NCBI GenBank assembly: GCA_023428295.1
Contig: JAEYYV010000252.1
Coordinates: forward strand, 1-34,754
Direction: 5' to 3'
DNA: 34,754 bases
Source of the DNA: Pseudomonadota bacterium
Lineage (GTDB): Bacteria; Myxococcota_A; Polyangia; Haliangiales; Haliangiaceae
Shown here: piece after piece, positions 17,330 through 25,645 of the stretch
Layout: each line of letters begins with the position of its first letter
Numbering within the stretch: position 1 is the stretch's first letter
Position numbers and translations under genes: made by a program
The notes under the pieces: generated by a model
What the model saw: only the letters and a program-made list of their open reading frames with translations
Database searches by the model: none
Told to the model about the DNA's origin: nothing

Positions 17330-18628
17330 ATGAGCGAGCCCAGCAGCACGGGGAAGCCACCGCCGGCGTTTCTGTATTTCCTGCTGTTCTTGCCGTTCGG
17401 CGCGACGGCCGGATTTCTCATGGTCACCGTGGGTGCGCTCGCGAAGAAGTCGGGCATGTCCGACGCGGCGATCACGGCGATGGTGGCGGTGAACACGCTG
17501 CCTCACACGTGGAAGTTCTTGTGGGCGCCCGTCGTCGACACGATGTGGACGGGGCGTGGCTGGTACATCTCGACGAACCTCATCAGCTCGGGCTGCATCA
17601 TCGCGCTCGGCTTCATTCCGATTCGCGACGACACGGTCACGATCATGACCGTCCTCATCTTCATCAACGGTGTCGCGACGACGTTCATCGGCATGTGCAC
17701 CGAGGCGCTCATGGCCAAGCTCACGCCGCCCGAGCAGCGCGGCTTGGCGGGTGGATGGTCGCAAGCCGGTAACCTCGGCGGTCAGACGATCGGTGGCTTC
17801 GGCCTCATCCTCGCGAACGAGCTCGTATTCGATTGGGCGCCGTTCGTGATCGTCGGTGGCCTGTTGCTCTCGTGCTCGCTGGTGCTCGGCTTCATCAAGG
17901 AGCCGCCGCGCGACAGGTCCAAGACGTTCGGTCAGAGCATGCGCGAGCTGGGGCGCGATCTGTGGGGATTGCTCGTCGATCCCAAGCGCGCCGCGAAGGT
18001 TCCGCACAAGGCGCTGTTCGCGATCCCGCTCGTCTTCATCTACGCGCTCTCCGGTGCCGGCATTCTGTCGATCTTCCTCAGCCTCATGCCGATCGGCTCG
18101 GGCGGTGCGCTGAACGTGTTCCCGCTGATGGGGCTCGAGTGGAACGCCTCGGACAACGTCGTCTCGTTCGCGAACGGCCTCGTCACCGGCGGCGCGGCGA
18201 TCATCGGCTCGCTGTTCGGCGGTGTGGTGGCGTCGAAGATGGACAAGCGCAAAGCGTATGCGCTGTCCGGGGTGGTCCTCGCGCTGTTCGCCATCGGCAT
18301 GGCGATCCTGCCGAAGAACCCCGTGACCTATGTCGCGGGCTGCCTGTTCTACAGCGTGGGCTTGGGCATGTGCTACGCGACGTTCACCGCGTTCGTGCTC
18401 GACATCATCGGGCACACGGGAGGTGCGACGAAGTACAACCTGTTCGCCTCGCTCGCGAACATGCCGATCTTCGCGATGGCGCTCATCGATGGCTGGGTCG
18501 CCACGAACTACAGCCGCACGACGATGCTGTGGGTCGACGGTGCGTCGGGTATCGCCGGCGCCGTGCTGCTCCTCTTCGTCGTGTGGATCCTGCGCCAGCG
18601 CAAGCTCGATCCCGCGCCGACGCCGTAG
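17330..18628 (+). CDS. MFS transporter, AmpG-like
   Basis: This 432-residue protein has about twelve hydrophobic segments and the general plan of a major facilitator. Helix 1 is FLYFLLFLPFGATAGFLMV. A WKFLWAPVVDT motif near residue 62 resembles the WAPxxD motif of AmpG/PAT-type permeases (muropeptide or acetyl-CoA transport). The loop between helices 8 and 9 reads SKMDKRKAY, and helices 11-12 end in LRQRKLD. The cytoplasmic central loop holds KEPPRDRSKTFG. It is an inner-membrane importer; the substrate cannot be read from sequence. The gene starts 11 bp after the methyltransferase stop. A TAGAGT box overlapping that stop suggests independent leaderless transcription. Confidence 0.8.
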   Translation: MSEPSSTGKPPPAFLYFLLFLPFGATAGFLMVTVGALAKKSGMSDAAITAMVAVNTLPHTWKFLWAPVVDTMWTGRGWYISTNLISSGCIIALGFIPIRDDTVTIMTVLIFINGVATTFIGMCTEALMAKLTPPEQRGLAGGWSQAGNLGGQTIGGFGLILANELVFDWAPFVIVGGLLLSCSLVLGFIKEPPRDRSKTFGQSMRELGRDLWGLLVDPKRAAKVPHKALFAIPLVFIYALSGAGILSIFLSLMPIGSGGALNVFPLMGLEWNASDNVVSFANGLVTGGAAIIGSLFGGVVASKMDKRKAYALSGVVLALFAIGMAILPKNPVTYVAGCLFYSVGLGMCYATFTAFVLDIIGHTGGATKYNLFASLANMPIFAMALIDGWVATNYSRTTMLWVDGASGIAGAVLLLFVVWILRQRKLDPAPTP

Positions 18629-18860
18629 AGCAACGCCGCTCGCGACCAGAGCTTTCACGTACGAACGCTGCACAGTCGCTCGATCACTGTGAACCTCACA
18701 TCGCAGGTCCCTCGAAGATTCGAGGACCGAGCACGCGCGGCGCGACATCGACGTCATGGATCTCGCACGCGCTGCACAACGCGCCGCGCGCAACGCGAGG
18801 TGATCGCACGCGCGCGCGGCGGCACGAACGCTGCTGAGCTCGGAGCGCGGAGGAAATGCG
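18629..18860 (+). promoter_or_regulatory. 232-bp leader region of the beta-propeller operon with three inverted repeats
   Basis: It contains CACAGT-N9-ACTGTG (18671-18691), TGTGA-ACC-TCACA (18688-18700) and GGTCC(C)TCGAA-GA-TTCGAGGACC (18706-18728), the last with one bulged base. The repeats lie 130-190 bp before the start codon, where a promoter and operators would sit. No T-tract follows the last one, so it is not an obvious terminator for the MFS gene. Confidence 0.4.
18849..18854 (+). promoter_or_regulatory. Shine-Dalgarno GGAGGA, 6 nt before ATG 18861
   Basis: A strong canonical ribosome binding site fixes the start at 18861. It skips an out-of-frame ATG at 18856. It contrasts with the leaderless-type starts of many other genes here. 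Confidence 0.8.
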
Positions 18861-20555
18861 ATGCGCGATCGAGGTTGGTTAGCGCTGTTAGTTGTCGCCG
18901 CTGCGTGCGGCGCTGGCGCCGACGGAGGAGGGCTCTACCTCCCCGACGCCGGTGGCTTCTCGGACGGACCGACGCTCGGCTGTTTGTCGTCCAACGAATG
19001 CCCCGCTGGATTCGTGTGCAACGAGTTCGGCGCGTGCGTGCTTCCACCCGGCGGTGGTGGTGGCGGCGGCTCGGATGCGGGCATGCCTCCGCCGCCCCCG
19101 GAGGTCGAGTACGAGCTCGGCGCGCCGACGAGCTCCGATCGCTACATCTATGTACCGATGACCGCGCAAGACGAGCTCGCGCGCATCGACGGACAGACGC
19201 TCGCGGTGACATCGACCCGTGTCGGCCTGCGGCCCAAGGTGCTGGCAACGATTCCCGGCAGCGACGGCGCGGTCGTGCTCGACACGCACAATGGCACCGC
19301 GACGATCGTGCGTCCCGCGGTGAGCAGCGAGGGGGACACGAAGCGAACGCTCGCGACGCTCGTGAACCTGAACCGCGTCGATATCGATCCTACGGGGCGC
19401 TACGCGGTCGTGTGGTTCGATCTCGCGAAGCATCTGCAGGACGGCACGCTCGGTACCGTCGGCAGCTTCCAGGACGTGACGGTGATCGCACTCGCGCCTG
19501 GGGTGGAGCGCGCGGTGAACTTGACGGTCGGCTTCCGTCCGCGCGACGTGCAGTTCGATGCGCTTGGCACGCGCGCGTTTGTCATCACCGCGGACGGCGT
19601 GTCGGTGGTCGACATGGGCTATGCGACGACGCACGGACCTAGCATCGTGCCGCCGATTCCGGTGGCGGAGGCCGCCGCGTCGGAGACCGCGGAGGTGCAT
19701 GTCTTGCCGACGGGGATCTATGCAGCCGTGCGTCAGGTCGGCGAGTCCGCGCTGCGCATCGTCTCGCTCGGCGTGAACAACCCGGGGGAGACGTGGGTGC
19801 TTCCCCTCGCGTCGCCGGCGACCGACATCGATCTCGCGCCCGATGGCACCCGCGTGTACGCGGTGTCTCGCGAGGCGAAGGAGCTGTCGATCGTCGACGT
19901 GCCCGGTGACATCGGCAACGCGAGCGCTGTCACGCGCGTGAACCTCACGGGGCACAGCGTCGGTTCGTTCGTGCTGTCGGCGGACGGCAGTCGCGCGCTC
20001 ATGTTCACGAACGCCACCGCCGACGAGCGCATCACGAAGATCGAGCTCGCACATCCGGGCTTCCCGATCACGACGTGGCCGCTCAAGAAGAGCGTGCGCG
20101 CCGTGGGCATCTCGCCGACGGGAACGACGGCGATCGTGATCAACGCGAAGATGGCCGGCGATCCGGCGAGCGCGACGACGGCCGACGAGTACATCGATCG
20201 CAGCTATGGCTACACGCTGCTCGATCTCGCGACCGGCTTTGGCAAGCTGCAGATCACGCCGGTGGATCCGGGCGCGTTCGCGTACGCGCCCGACGGCAGC
20301 AAGGCATACGTCGGGCTCGACGGCGGCGACACCGTCACGGCGACGCGCGCGCTGCAAGTGGTGACGACGCAGACGGGCGTGGTGATCACGAAGCCGCTCG
20401 GCTCGCCTCCCACCACCGTCGGCATCTTGCCCGGCGCCAACGAAGCGTACGCAGCGCAGCGTCATCCGCTCGGCCGCGTGACGTTCATCGATCTCGGCAC
20501 CGACGCGGTCCGGACCGTCACGGGCTTCGATCTCAACGGCAACATCGTGAACTGA
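18861..20555 (+). CDS. beta-propeller lipoprotein (first of operon)
   Basis: The protein has 564 residues. The signal peptide (WLALLVVAAAC) ends in a lipidation cysteine. A Cys-rich segment near residues 38-55 (LGCLSSNECPAGFVCNE) has the C-x5-C-x2-GxxC pattern common in delta-proteobacterial surface proteins. A Gly/Pro linker follows. The rest is made of repeated blade-like units: VVLDTHNGTATIVRP, VVDMGYATTHG, DIDLAPDGTRVYAVSREAKE, VLSADGSRALMFTNA and AYAPDGSKAYVGLDGGD. This resembles YVTN/NHL-type seven-blade propellers that act as binding scaffolds. The next gene follows after 9 bp with a GAGGA site, so the three genes form an operon. The ligand is unknown. Confidence 0.78.
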   Translation: MRDRGWLALLVVAAACGAGADGGGLYLPDAGGFSDGPTLGCLSSNECPAGFVCNEFGACVLPPGGGGGGGSDAGMPPPPPEVEYELGAPTSSDRYIYVPMTAQDELARIDGQTLAVTSTRVGLRPKVLATIPGSDGAVVLDTHNGTATIVRPAVSSEGDTKRTLATLVNLNRVDIDPTGRYAVVWFDLAKHLQDGTLGTVGSFQDVTVIALAPGVERAVNLTVGFRPRDVQFDALGTRAFVITADGVSVVDMGYATTHGPSIVPPIPVAEAAASETAEVHVLPTGIYAAVRQVGESALRIVSLGVNNPGETWVLPLASPATDIDLAPDGTRVYAVSREAKELSIVDVPGDIGNASAVTRVNLTGHSVGSFVLSADGSRALMFTNATADERITKIELAHPGFPITTWPLKKSVRAVGISPTGTTAIVINAKMAGDPASATTADEYIDRSYGYTLLDLATGFGKLQITPVDPGAFAYAPDGSKAYVGLDGGDTVTATRALQVVTTQTGVVITKPLGSPPTTVGILPGANEAYAAQRHPLGRVTFIDLGTDAVRTVTGFDLNGNIVN

Positions 20556-20564
20556 GGACACGCC

Positions 20565-22154
20565 ATGAATCGACTACTTCTACTCACGTTGCTCGCGACC
20601 ACCGCGTGCGAGTGGACCGACGACCGGCCGATCGTGTGGGAACGCGATCGCGAGCTCCTCGGGCCGATCCAGCTGAAGAACCAGGTCGCGTACATCGATA
20701 GCGCGCTCGATCGCGTGACGCTGATCGATCTCGCCCTCGATACGCCGCGCATCGACACCGCGCGCATCGGGCGCAACGCGATGCACGCGATGCCGAGCTT
20801 CGATCGCCACAAGCTGTTCGTGATCACGCGCGGCGAAGAGGCGGTAGTGAAGGGCCAGATCGATCAACCGCCGATGCTGTGGGCGCTCGATACGGAGTCG
20901 CAGGGCGCCGATCCGATCGCGTACGAGATCGGTTCGCCGTTCGACAGGCTCGCCATCTCCCCCGACAACACCACCGCCGTCGCGTACTTCTCCGCGTCGG
21001 GGCCCGACGACATGGGCTTCTTTCGCAACCCGAACGAGATCGCGGTGGTCGATCTGACGCGTCCACCCGGCGCCGGGAATCCGACGCTGAAGACGATCCG
21101 CTCGTTCGGCTCGGTGCCCGACGGCGTGACGCTGTCACCGCCGATGACGATTCCAGGAACGCTCGAGGCGCGAACGTTCGCGTACATCCTGTCGGAGAAT
21201 CAGGTCACGGTGCTCGACGTCTCGCACCCGGAGCGTCGAGAGATCTCGATTCGCCTCGACCTGGCCGGCGCAGCGGTGGTGCCGCGCGAGGTGGTGTTCG
21301 CGAAGAAGACGGCGAGCGCGTACGTCCGCAGCGACAACGCGCGTGACGTGCTGCAGATCCTCCTCGAGCCCGTGCCGCCAGCGAGCCCGTCGAGCAATGA
21401 CTTCCGCCCCGTGCTCGCGGAGCTCGGCGCCGGTGGTGGGCCCACGGACATCGCGGTGTATGACGACGCGAGCGGCGAACGCTACATCCTCGCGGCGACG
21501 CCGAACACGAGCGAGGTCGTCGTCATTCACGCTGACACCGCGCAGTTCCGCGCCGTGCCGCTGACGGATCCGATCGATCGTATCTTGCTGTTTCCGACGA
21601 GCGATCCGGACAATCCGACGCCGCCGCGCAAGGCGCTGTTCGCGTCGATCGCGAGCAAGCTGCCGCGCGTTCACGTCCTCGACCTCGAGCACATCACCGA
21701 TCCGCTGACGCAGGCGAGCATTCGCAAGATCACGCTCGATCAACCGGTGCGCGACGTGGTGCCGGTGCCGGAGCGCGATCTCGCGATGCTGGTGCACGAC
21801 GACGCGCGCACGGTGCTCGGTCTCCTCGACATGGACACCGAGTCCACATCGCCGCTCCTCGGCGTTGGCAAGCTCGACTCGTACGACTTCTCGCCGGACG
21901 GCTCGCACCTGATCGGCGCGACGCCGCAGGTCTCGCGCATCGGCTTTCTGCAGCTCGACAACCTCCACCCCACGAACTTCCGTCTCGACGATCCACCAGG
22001 ACGGGTGCTGTCGACGGGCAACGCGAAGATCCTCGTGGATCACCAGGACCCGCTCGGCCGCGCCACGATCATTCCGTCGCCGACAGCGAAGCGCGAGGAC
22101 GCGATCGTCGTGTCGGGATTCCTCACCGTCAACCTCCTCGATCAGGAGCCCTGA
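20565..22154 (+). CDS. second beta-propeller lipoprotein of operon
   Basis: This 529-residue protein has a compact signal peptide with a lipobox-like TTAC (LLLLTLLATTACEW). The mature part repeats propeller-type strands: VAYIDSALDRVTLIDLAL, LAISPDNTTAVAYFSAS, EIAVVDLTRPPG, VTVLDVSHPERREI, SEVVVIHADTAQ and YDFSPDGSHLIGATPQ. It resembles its upstream neighbour in plan but not closely in sequence. A GAGG Shine-Dalgarno sequence lies 7 nt before the ATG, overlapping the previous stop. The next ATG follows its TGA directly. It probably forms an outer-membrane-associated complex with its operon partners; this is inferred from context only. Confidence 0.77.
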   Translation: MNRLLLLTLLATTACEWTDDRPIVWERDRELLGPIQLKNQVAYIDSALDRVTLIDLALDTPRIDTARIGRNAMHAMPSFDRHKLFVITRGEEAVVKGQIDQPPMLWALDTESQGADPIAYEIGSPFDRLAISPDNTTAVAYFSASGPDDMGFFRNPNEIAVVDLTRPPGAGNPTLKTIRSFGSVPDGVTLSPPMTIPGTLEARTFAYILSENQVTVLDVSHPERREISIRLDLAGAAVVPREVVFAKKTASAYVRSDNARDVLQILLEPVPPASPSSNDFRPVLAELGAGGGPTDIAVYDDASGERYILAATPNTSEVVVIHADTAQFRAVPLTDPIDRILLFPTSDPDNPTPPRKALFASIASKLPRVHVLDLEHITDPLTQASIRKITLDQPVRDVVPVPERDLAMLVHDDARTVLGLLDMDTESTSPLLGVGKLDSYDFSPDGSHLIGATPQVSRIGFLQLDNLHPTNFRLDDPPGRVLSTGNAKILVDHQDPLGRATIIPSPTAKREDAIVVSGFLTVNLLDQEP

Positions 22155-22793
22155 ATGCGCACGGCCATCCTCGCCCTCGCACTCTGTGCGGCATCTCCGG
22201 CGCTCGCCGGAAACAACGAGCTCTCCATCGGAGGCACGACGCGCTCGCTTCGAACGGCGTCGGCAAACGCCGTGACGAGCGACAACCTGGGCGGCGTGCA
22301 GCTCGGCGTTGCACGCCATCTCGATCTCGATCTCGTGCCGAGCTTGCAGATCTGGGCAGCCGTCGGGTTCGCCAACACCTCCGCCGAGGGCGAGCTGTTC
22401 GGGATGCCCACCGAGATCGACGCGCTCGACCTCACGCTCGGCGGGACCGCGCGCTACGTGCTGCACCGAAACATCGCGGTCATGGCGCACCTCGACCTCG
22501 GCCCGTCGCGGACGTCGCTGTCCATCGAGGGAAACAGCAAGACGGTGTCCGACTCGGGGTGGGGCGTGTCGGCGACGGGGGCGGTCGGTGTCGACCTGTT
22601 CCTCATCACCTACCCGCAGTTCTCCCTCGGCGCGCGGATCGAGGTGGGCTACACGACGCACTCGGCGACGTCGCTGTCGCCGGTCGAAGGTGCGAGTCAC
22701 GACATGCTCGTCCTGCCGGGGGCGCACGCGTCGATCGGTCATCTGGATCTGGGCGGCCGGTTCTACGCGTTTTCGCTGTTGTCACAGTTCTGA
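22155..22793 (+). CDS. outer-membrane beta-barrel protein (third of operon)
   Basis: The 212-residue protein has a clear Sec signal peptide (AILALALCAASPALAG). The mature chain is short amphipathic strands with alternating hydrophobic residues (LQIWAAVGFANT, RYVLHRNIAVMAHLDLG, QFSLGARIEVGYTTH, GHLDLGGRFYAFSLLSQF). It ends in phenylalanine, the usual C-terminal BAM signal. This suggests a small 8- to 10-stranded barrel. The ATG directly follows the TGA of the upstream lipoprotein gene. An AGGAG site sits 6 nt upstream inside that gene, so translation is coupled. It may anchor or assemble with the two lipoproteins. Confidence 0.78.
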   Translation: MRTAILALALCAASPALAGNNELSIGGTTRSLRTASANAVTSDNLGGVQLGVARHLDLDLVPSLQIWAAVGFANTSAEGELFGMPTEIDALDLTLGGTARYVLHRNIAVMAHLDLGPSRTSLSIEGNSKTVSDSGWGVSATGAVGVDLFLITYPQFSLGARIEVGYTTHSATSLSPVEGASHDMLVLPGAHASIGHLDLGGRFYAFSLLSQF

Positions 22794-22800
22794 GGGTGCG

Positions 22801-22817
22801 AGCAGTTCTGCTATGAC
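22801..22817 (+). promoter_or_regulatory. -10-like TATGAC with overlapping inverted repeat
   Basis: AGCAG-TT-CTGCT (22801-22812) runs into TATGAC (22812-22817), which lies 9 nt before ATG 22827. CAGTTCTG occurs twice, at 22784 and 22803. GACAAT at 6 nt is an alternative -10. The repeat would suit an operator blocking the promoter. Confidence 0.35.
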
Positions 22818-22826
22818 AATCGGTCT

Positions 22827-23063
22827 ATGGCGAAGTTCGAGTACGAGATCTACACGGTCGCTTGGGGACACGGCTCCGCGACGCAACCGATCGTCGACGA
22901 GCTGAACAAGCGCGGCGACGAGGGCTGGGAGCTCGTGGGCACCACGCGTGACGAGTCGCCCGACGACGATCACGACGACGAGGTCGTGATGTTCGTCTTC
23001 AAGCGCGAGAAGAAGAAGGACAAGGGCAAGAGCAAGAGCAAGGACAAGAAGAAGAAGAAGTAG
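22827..23063 (+). CDS. DUF4177-like small protein with Lys-rich tail
   Basis: This 78-residue protein starts FEYEIYTVAWGHG and has LNKRGDEGWELVGTTRDE followed by VVMFVFKRE. This is the beta-alpha-beta-beta pattern of DUF4177, a family of unknown function. The last 22 residues are almost all Lys with some Asp, Gly and Ser, and could bind nucleic acid or acidic lipid. The stop lies 6 bp from the stop of the convergent EAL gene. Confidence 0.75.
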   Translation: MAKFEYEIYTVAWGHGSATQPIVDELNKRGDEGWELVGTTRDESPDDDHDDEVVMFVFKREKKKDKGKSKSKDKKKKK

Positions 23064-23069
23064 CTTCTT

Positions 23070-23861
23070 CTAGCGTCCCCGTCGCGCGATCGGCGATGTC
23101 AGCGCGCGCTTGGGCGGGACGTACTTGATCCCTTCGGGCCACTGGATCTCCGGAGGCGGAAACGCGGGGCGAGCGAGCAGGTATCCCTGCCCGAAGTGCG
23201 CTCCTGCGTCGATCACGGCCTCGAGCTCGGTGACGGTCTCGATGCCTTCCGCGACGACGAGCGCGTCGAGCTGCGTGCACAGCTGCACCACCGCGGAGAC
23301 GAGCTTGAACAGCCGTGAATCCGTGGTGAGCCCGGCGATGAGATCGCGATCGAGCTTCACGATCTTTGGCTGGAGGTCGGCGATGTACTTGAGGTTCGAG
23401 TACCCCGCGCCGAGATCGTCGACGACGAGGTGAATGCCGCGGCCGCGAACCTCGGAGAGGATCGTCTGGCACAGGTGGAAGTGCGACAGCGGAACGCCTT
23501 CCGTGATCTCCAAGTAGACGTCGCGATCATGCTGATAGAGCGGATCGGACGGCTGGATGATGCGGTGCTCGTTGAGCTCGCTCGGATGGATGTTGATGAA
23601 CAGCGGGTAGTTGGGGCAGCCCTCGATCGAGAGCCTGCGAAGCAGCTGCCCTAGCTCGCCGGTGCACGCGTGCTCGACGGCGGCGGCGAACAGCTGCAGT
23701 GGATTCTGGAACTCGGGCGCCGTCGGACGAGCCAGCGCTTCGTACGCAAAAATGCGGCGGGCGCCGAGGTCGACGATCGGCTGATACGCGACGTACACCT
23801 CTTCTCGATCGAGGACTCGTCGGATCGCGTGTGTCAGCGGTGGAAGGGTGGGGTGCTTCAC
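23070..23861 (-). CDS. stand-alone EAL-domain c-di-GMP phosphodiesterase
   Basis: This 263-residue protein is an EAL domain with no attached sensor or GGDEF part. It should linearise cyclic di-GMP in the cytoplasm. The catalytic set is complete: E41-A-L43, N90 (FINIHPSEL), E118 (LEITEG), D148 and D149 (VDDLGAGYS), K169, D171 (KLDRDL), E205 (EGIET) and Q225 (GQGYLLARP). Loop 6 reads DDLGAGYSNL, close to the usual DDFGTGYSSL. The C-terminal 30 residues are basic and Pro-rich. The start is GTG at 23861. A TATGCT box lies 12 nt upstream, so the leader would be only a few bases. A PilZ protein starts at 34608. Confidence 0.9.
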   Translation of the reverse strand: MKHPTLPPLTHAIRRVLDREEVYVAYQPIVDLGARRIFAYEALARPTAPEFQNPLQLFAAAVEHACTGELGQLLRRLSIEGCPNYPLFINIHPSELNEHRIIQPSDPLYQHDRDVYLEITEGVPLSHFHLCQTILSEVRGRGIHLVVDDLGAGYSNLKYIADLQPKIVKLDRDLIAGLTTDSRLFKLVSAVVQLCTQLDALVVAEGIETVTELEAVIDAGAHFGQGYLLARPAFPPPEIQWPEGIKYVPPKRALTSPIARRGR

Positions 23862-23873
23862 GGCCGAAGCTCG

Positions 23874-23879
23874 AGCATA
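23874..23879 (-). promoter_or_regulatory. -10 box TATGCT, 12 nt before GTG 23861
   Basis: The minus strand reads TATGCT-N12-GTG. Transcription would begin about 4-6 nt before the start codon, too close for a Shine-Dalgarno sequence. Confidence 0.4.
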
Positions 23880-23942
23880 CCGCGATGTCGGGGTTGCGTT
23901 GGGTTAGCGTGGGTGGCGGTGCCACGGTGAGGGGCCGTGAGG

Positions 23943-23948
23943 TAGGGT
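23943..23948 (+). promoter_or_regulatory. -10 box TAGGGT, 6 nt before ATG 23955
   Basis: TAGGGT-CGCCGC-ATG, with no Shine-Dalgarno sequence. It shares TAGRGTCGCCGC with the MFS promoter at 17316. Confidence 0.55.
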
Positions 23949-23954
23949 CGCCGC

Positions 23955-24893
23955 ATGTCACTCGCCGAGCGCAAGGCTGCCCTGATTCGCATGGCTGCGC
24001 GCACCGTTGCCATCCCCCTCCGGGACGAGCCGACCGGCTGCACGATCTGGCTCAAGCTCGAGTACCTCCTGCCATCCGGATCGACCAAGGACCGCGTCGC
24101 CGCCTTCATCCTCGGCCACGGCGTCGAGACGGGCGCGATCAACGAGCAGACGATCGTCGTGGAGGCCTCGAGCGGATCGACGTCGATCTCGCTCGCGATG
24201 GCGTGCGCCGTGATCGGCGTTCGCTTTCGCGCGGTGATGCCCGAGAACGTCAGCCGTGAACGCGCGCTGATCATCAAGCGCTACGGCGGCGAGACCGTGC
24301 TCACGCCCAAAGACGCCGGCATCCTCGGCGCGATCGAAGAGACGCGTCGCATCGCCGCCGCCGATCGCGACGTGTTCCTGACGCGGCAGTTCGAGAACCC
24401 GCTCAACGCACGCGCGCATCAACGCGAGACGGGGCCGGAGTTGATCCAGCAGGTCGGCACCACGATCCACGGCTTCGTCGCAGGCGTGGGCACGGGCGGC
24501 ACGCTCATGGGCATCGCACGCTCGCTCAAGGAAGCGGGACATCCGACGCGCATCGCTCGCGCGTTGCCGACCAAGGGCTCGTCGTCGTGCTTCGAAGGTC
24601 AACCCGAAGTATGCGGCGGAATCCCCGGCGTGGTCGAAGGGCTGTCCTCGCTGATGAACGCCGAGGAGATCGGGCTCGACGAGGACATTTGCATCGACGA
24701 GCGCGAGGCGATCGCCGCATCGCGGGAGCTGTGCGGGCGCGGCTTGCCGGTCGGTCCGTCGAGCGGGCTCAACCTCGCCGCGGCGCGCGCCATGGCGCGA
24801 CGAGTCGGTCCCGGCAAGACGATCGCGACCGTGCTGTGCGATCGCATGGAGCGATACTTCTCGACCGATCTGTTCAGCGACGTGACCAAATGA
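23955..24893 (+). CDS. PLP-dependent cysteine synthase/desulfhydrase family enzyme
   Basis: The 312-residue protein is a fold-type II PLP enzyme. K45 in SGSTKDR forms the Schiff base, and GVGTGGT (177-183) binds the PLP phosphate. The substrate loop reads EASSGSTS (70-77) instead of the TSGNTG of CysK/CysM. EASSGST is closer to the loop I recall in Cds1-type cysteine desulfhydrases. It may therefore make or break cysteine, or act on a related beta-substituted amino acid. There is no CBS domain. Residue spacing and length fit the family (about 310). The gene overlaps the Gre-like gene by ATGA, implying coupled translation. Confidence 0.82.
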   Translation: MSLAERKAALIRMAARTVAIPLRDEPTGCTIWLKLEYLLPSGSTKDRVAAFILGHGVETGAINEQTIVVEASSGSTSISLAMACAVIGVRFRAVMPENVSRERALIIKRYGGETVLTPKDAGILGAIEETRRIAAADRDVFLTRQFENPLNARAHQRETGPELIQQVGTTIHGFVAGVGTGGTLMGIARSLKEAGHPTRIARALPTKGSSSCFEGQPEVCGGIPGVVEGLSSLMNAEEIGLDEDICIDEREAIAASRELCGRGLPVGPSSGLNLAAARAMARRVGPGKTIATVLCDRMERYFSTDLFSDVTK

Positions 24894-25351
24894 CGAAGGC
24901 CGTCTTGCGCGCGGAGCTCCTCGCGCAACTCACCGAGATGCTCGCGACCGCGCGCGCCGCGCATGCGTCTGCGATGGAAGGTGCGACGCACTCGGAGGCG
25001 AAGGCAGAGAACGACAAGGACACGCGCGGCCTCGAGCAGTCGTACATCGCGCGTGGCCAAGCGCAGCGCGTGGCCGATCTAGAGACCGCCGTCGCCGACG
25101 TGGAGAAGATGAAGCTCGCGCCGTGTAGCGTGGTCGCGATGAGCGCGCTCGTGAGCGCCCGCGAAGAGGACGACGAGCGCCGCTACTTCGTGGCGCCCCA
25201 CGGCGGTGGCAACACGCTCGCGGGTGACATTCACGTCATCACGCTGTCGTCGCCGATCGGCAAGGCGCTCCTCGGCAAAGCACCGGGCGACGAGGTCGAG
25301 CTGCGCCTCGCCGGCAAAGCTCGCACGCTCACGATCTCGCGCGTCACGTGA
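24890..25351 (+). CDS. GreA/GreB-like transcription factor
   Basis: This 153-residue protein has an N-terminal helical hairpin and a C-terminal beta domain like GreA/GreB. The N-part has HSEAKAENDKDTRGLEQSYI, typical of a Gre-related group. The C-part ends in GDIHVITLSSPIGKALLGKAPGDEVEL, matching the FKBP-like Gre C-terminal domain, where ITPxSPxGxALLGKxxGDxV is usual. It probably binds the RNA polymerase secondary channel. Acidic residues at the predicted hairpin tip could act in transcript cleavage. The ATG overlaps the upstream stop (ATGA), so it is translated with the PLP enzyme. Why these two are paired is not clear. Confidence 0.75.
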   Translation: MTKAVLRAELLAQLTEMLATARAAHASAMEGATHSEAKAENDKDTRGLEQSYIARGQAQRVADLETAVADVEKMKLAPCSVVAMSALVSAREEDDERRYFVAPHGGGNTLAGDIHVITLSSPIGKALLGKAPGDEVELRLAGKARTLTISRVT

Positions 25352-25367
25352 GCACCCCGATCATCTA

Positions 25368-25381
25368 GGTAGGGGCCTACC
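25368..25381 (+). terminator. small inverted repeat after the Gre-like gene (weak)
   Basis: GGTAGG-GG-CCTACC lies 16 bp after the stop at 25351 within the 75-bp gap. No T-tract follows directly; TTTTATT occurs at 25414. It may be a weak terminator or an operator for the next gene. Confidence 0.25.
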
Positions 25382-25426
25382 CACTCGGGCGTTACGCGGG
25401 GCCTTCGCAGTGGTTTTATTGCTGCA

Positions 25427-25645
25427 ATGGACAACACCACCACCGACATGACGGAGCTCGAGTCTTTGCTGCTGCGTGCCGCCGATCTGTCGGCGCAACA
25501 AGACCTGTCCAAGGAAGAGTTCATGGCCGCTGCATGGAACGCCTACTTGGCCGCACGCCCTGGATTGCGCCAGGAGCTCGAAGATCGCGAGATCAAGAGC
25601 CAGCTGAAGAAGCTGCGCAAGCAGGGGCTTATCGCGCTCGCTTGA
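25427..25645 (+). CDS. small helical protein of unknown function
   Basis: This 72-residue protein is mostly helical and charged (ELESLLLRAADLSAQQDLSKEEF, then REIKSQLKKLRKQGLIALA). It has no signal peptide, cysteine or motif I recognise. TTTTAT lies 7 nt before the ATG as a weak -10 candidate, with no Shine-Dalgarno sequence. Its last 17 bp overlap the end of the convergent methyltransferase gene. Codon composition resembles its neighbours, which supports it as real. Confidence 0.6.
   Translation: MDNTTTDMTELESLLLRAADLSAQQDLSKEEFMAAAWNAYLAARPGLRQELEDREIKSQLKKLRKQGLIALA

Noticed and set aside
18671..18700. CRP-binding site
   Set aside because: The TGTGA and TCACA half-sites are 3 bp apart, not 6, so a standard CRP site is not supported.
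17315..18793. 492-codon minus-strand frame
   Set aside because: It is antisense to the MFS transporter. It has no hydrophobic pattern or motif of its own.
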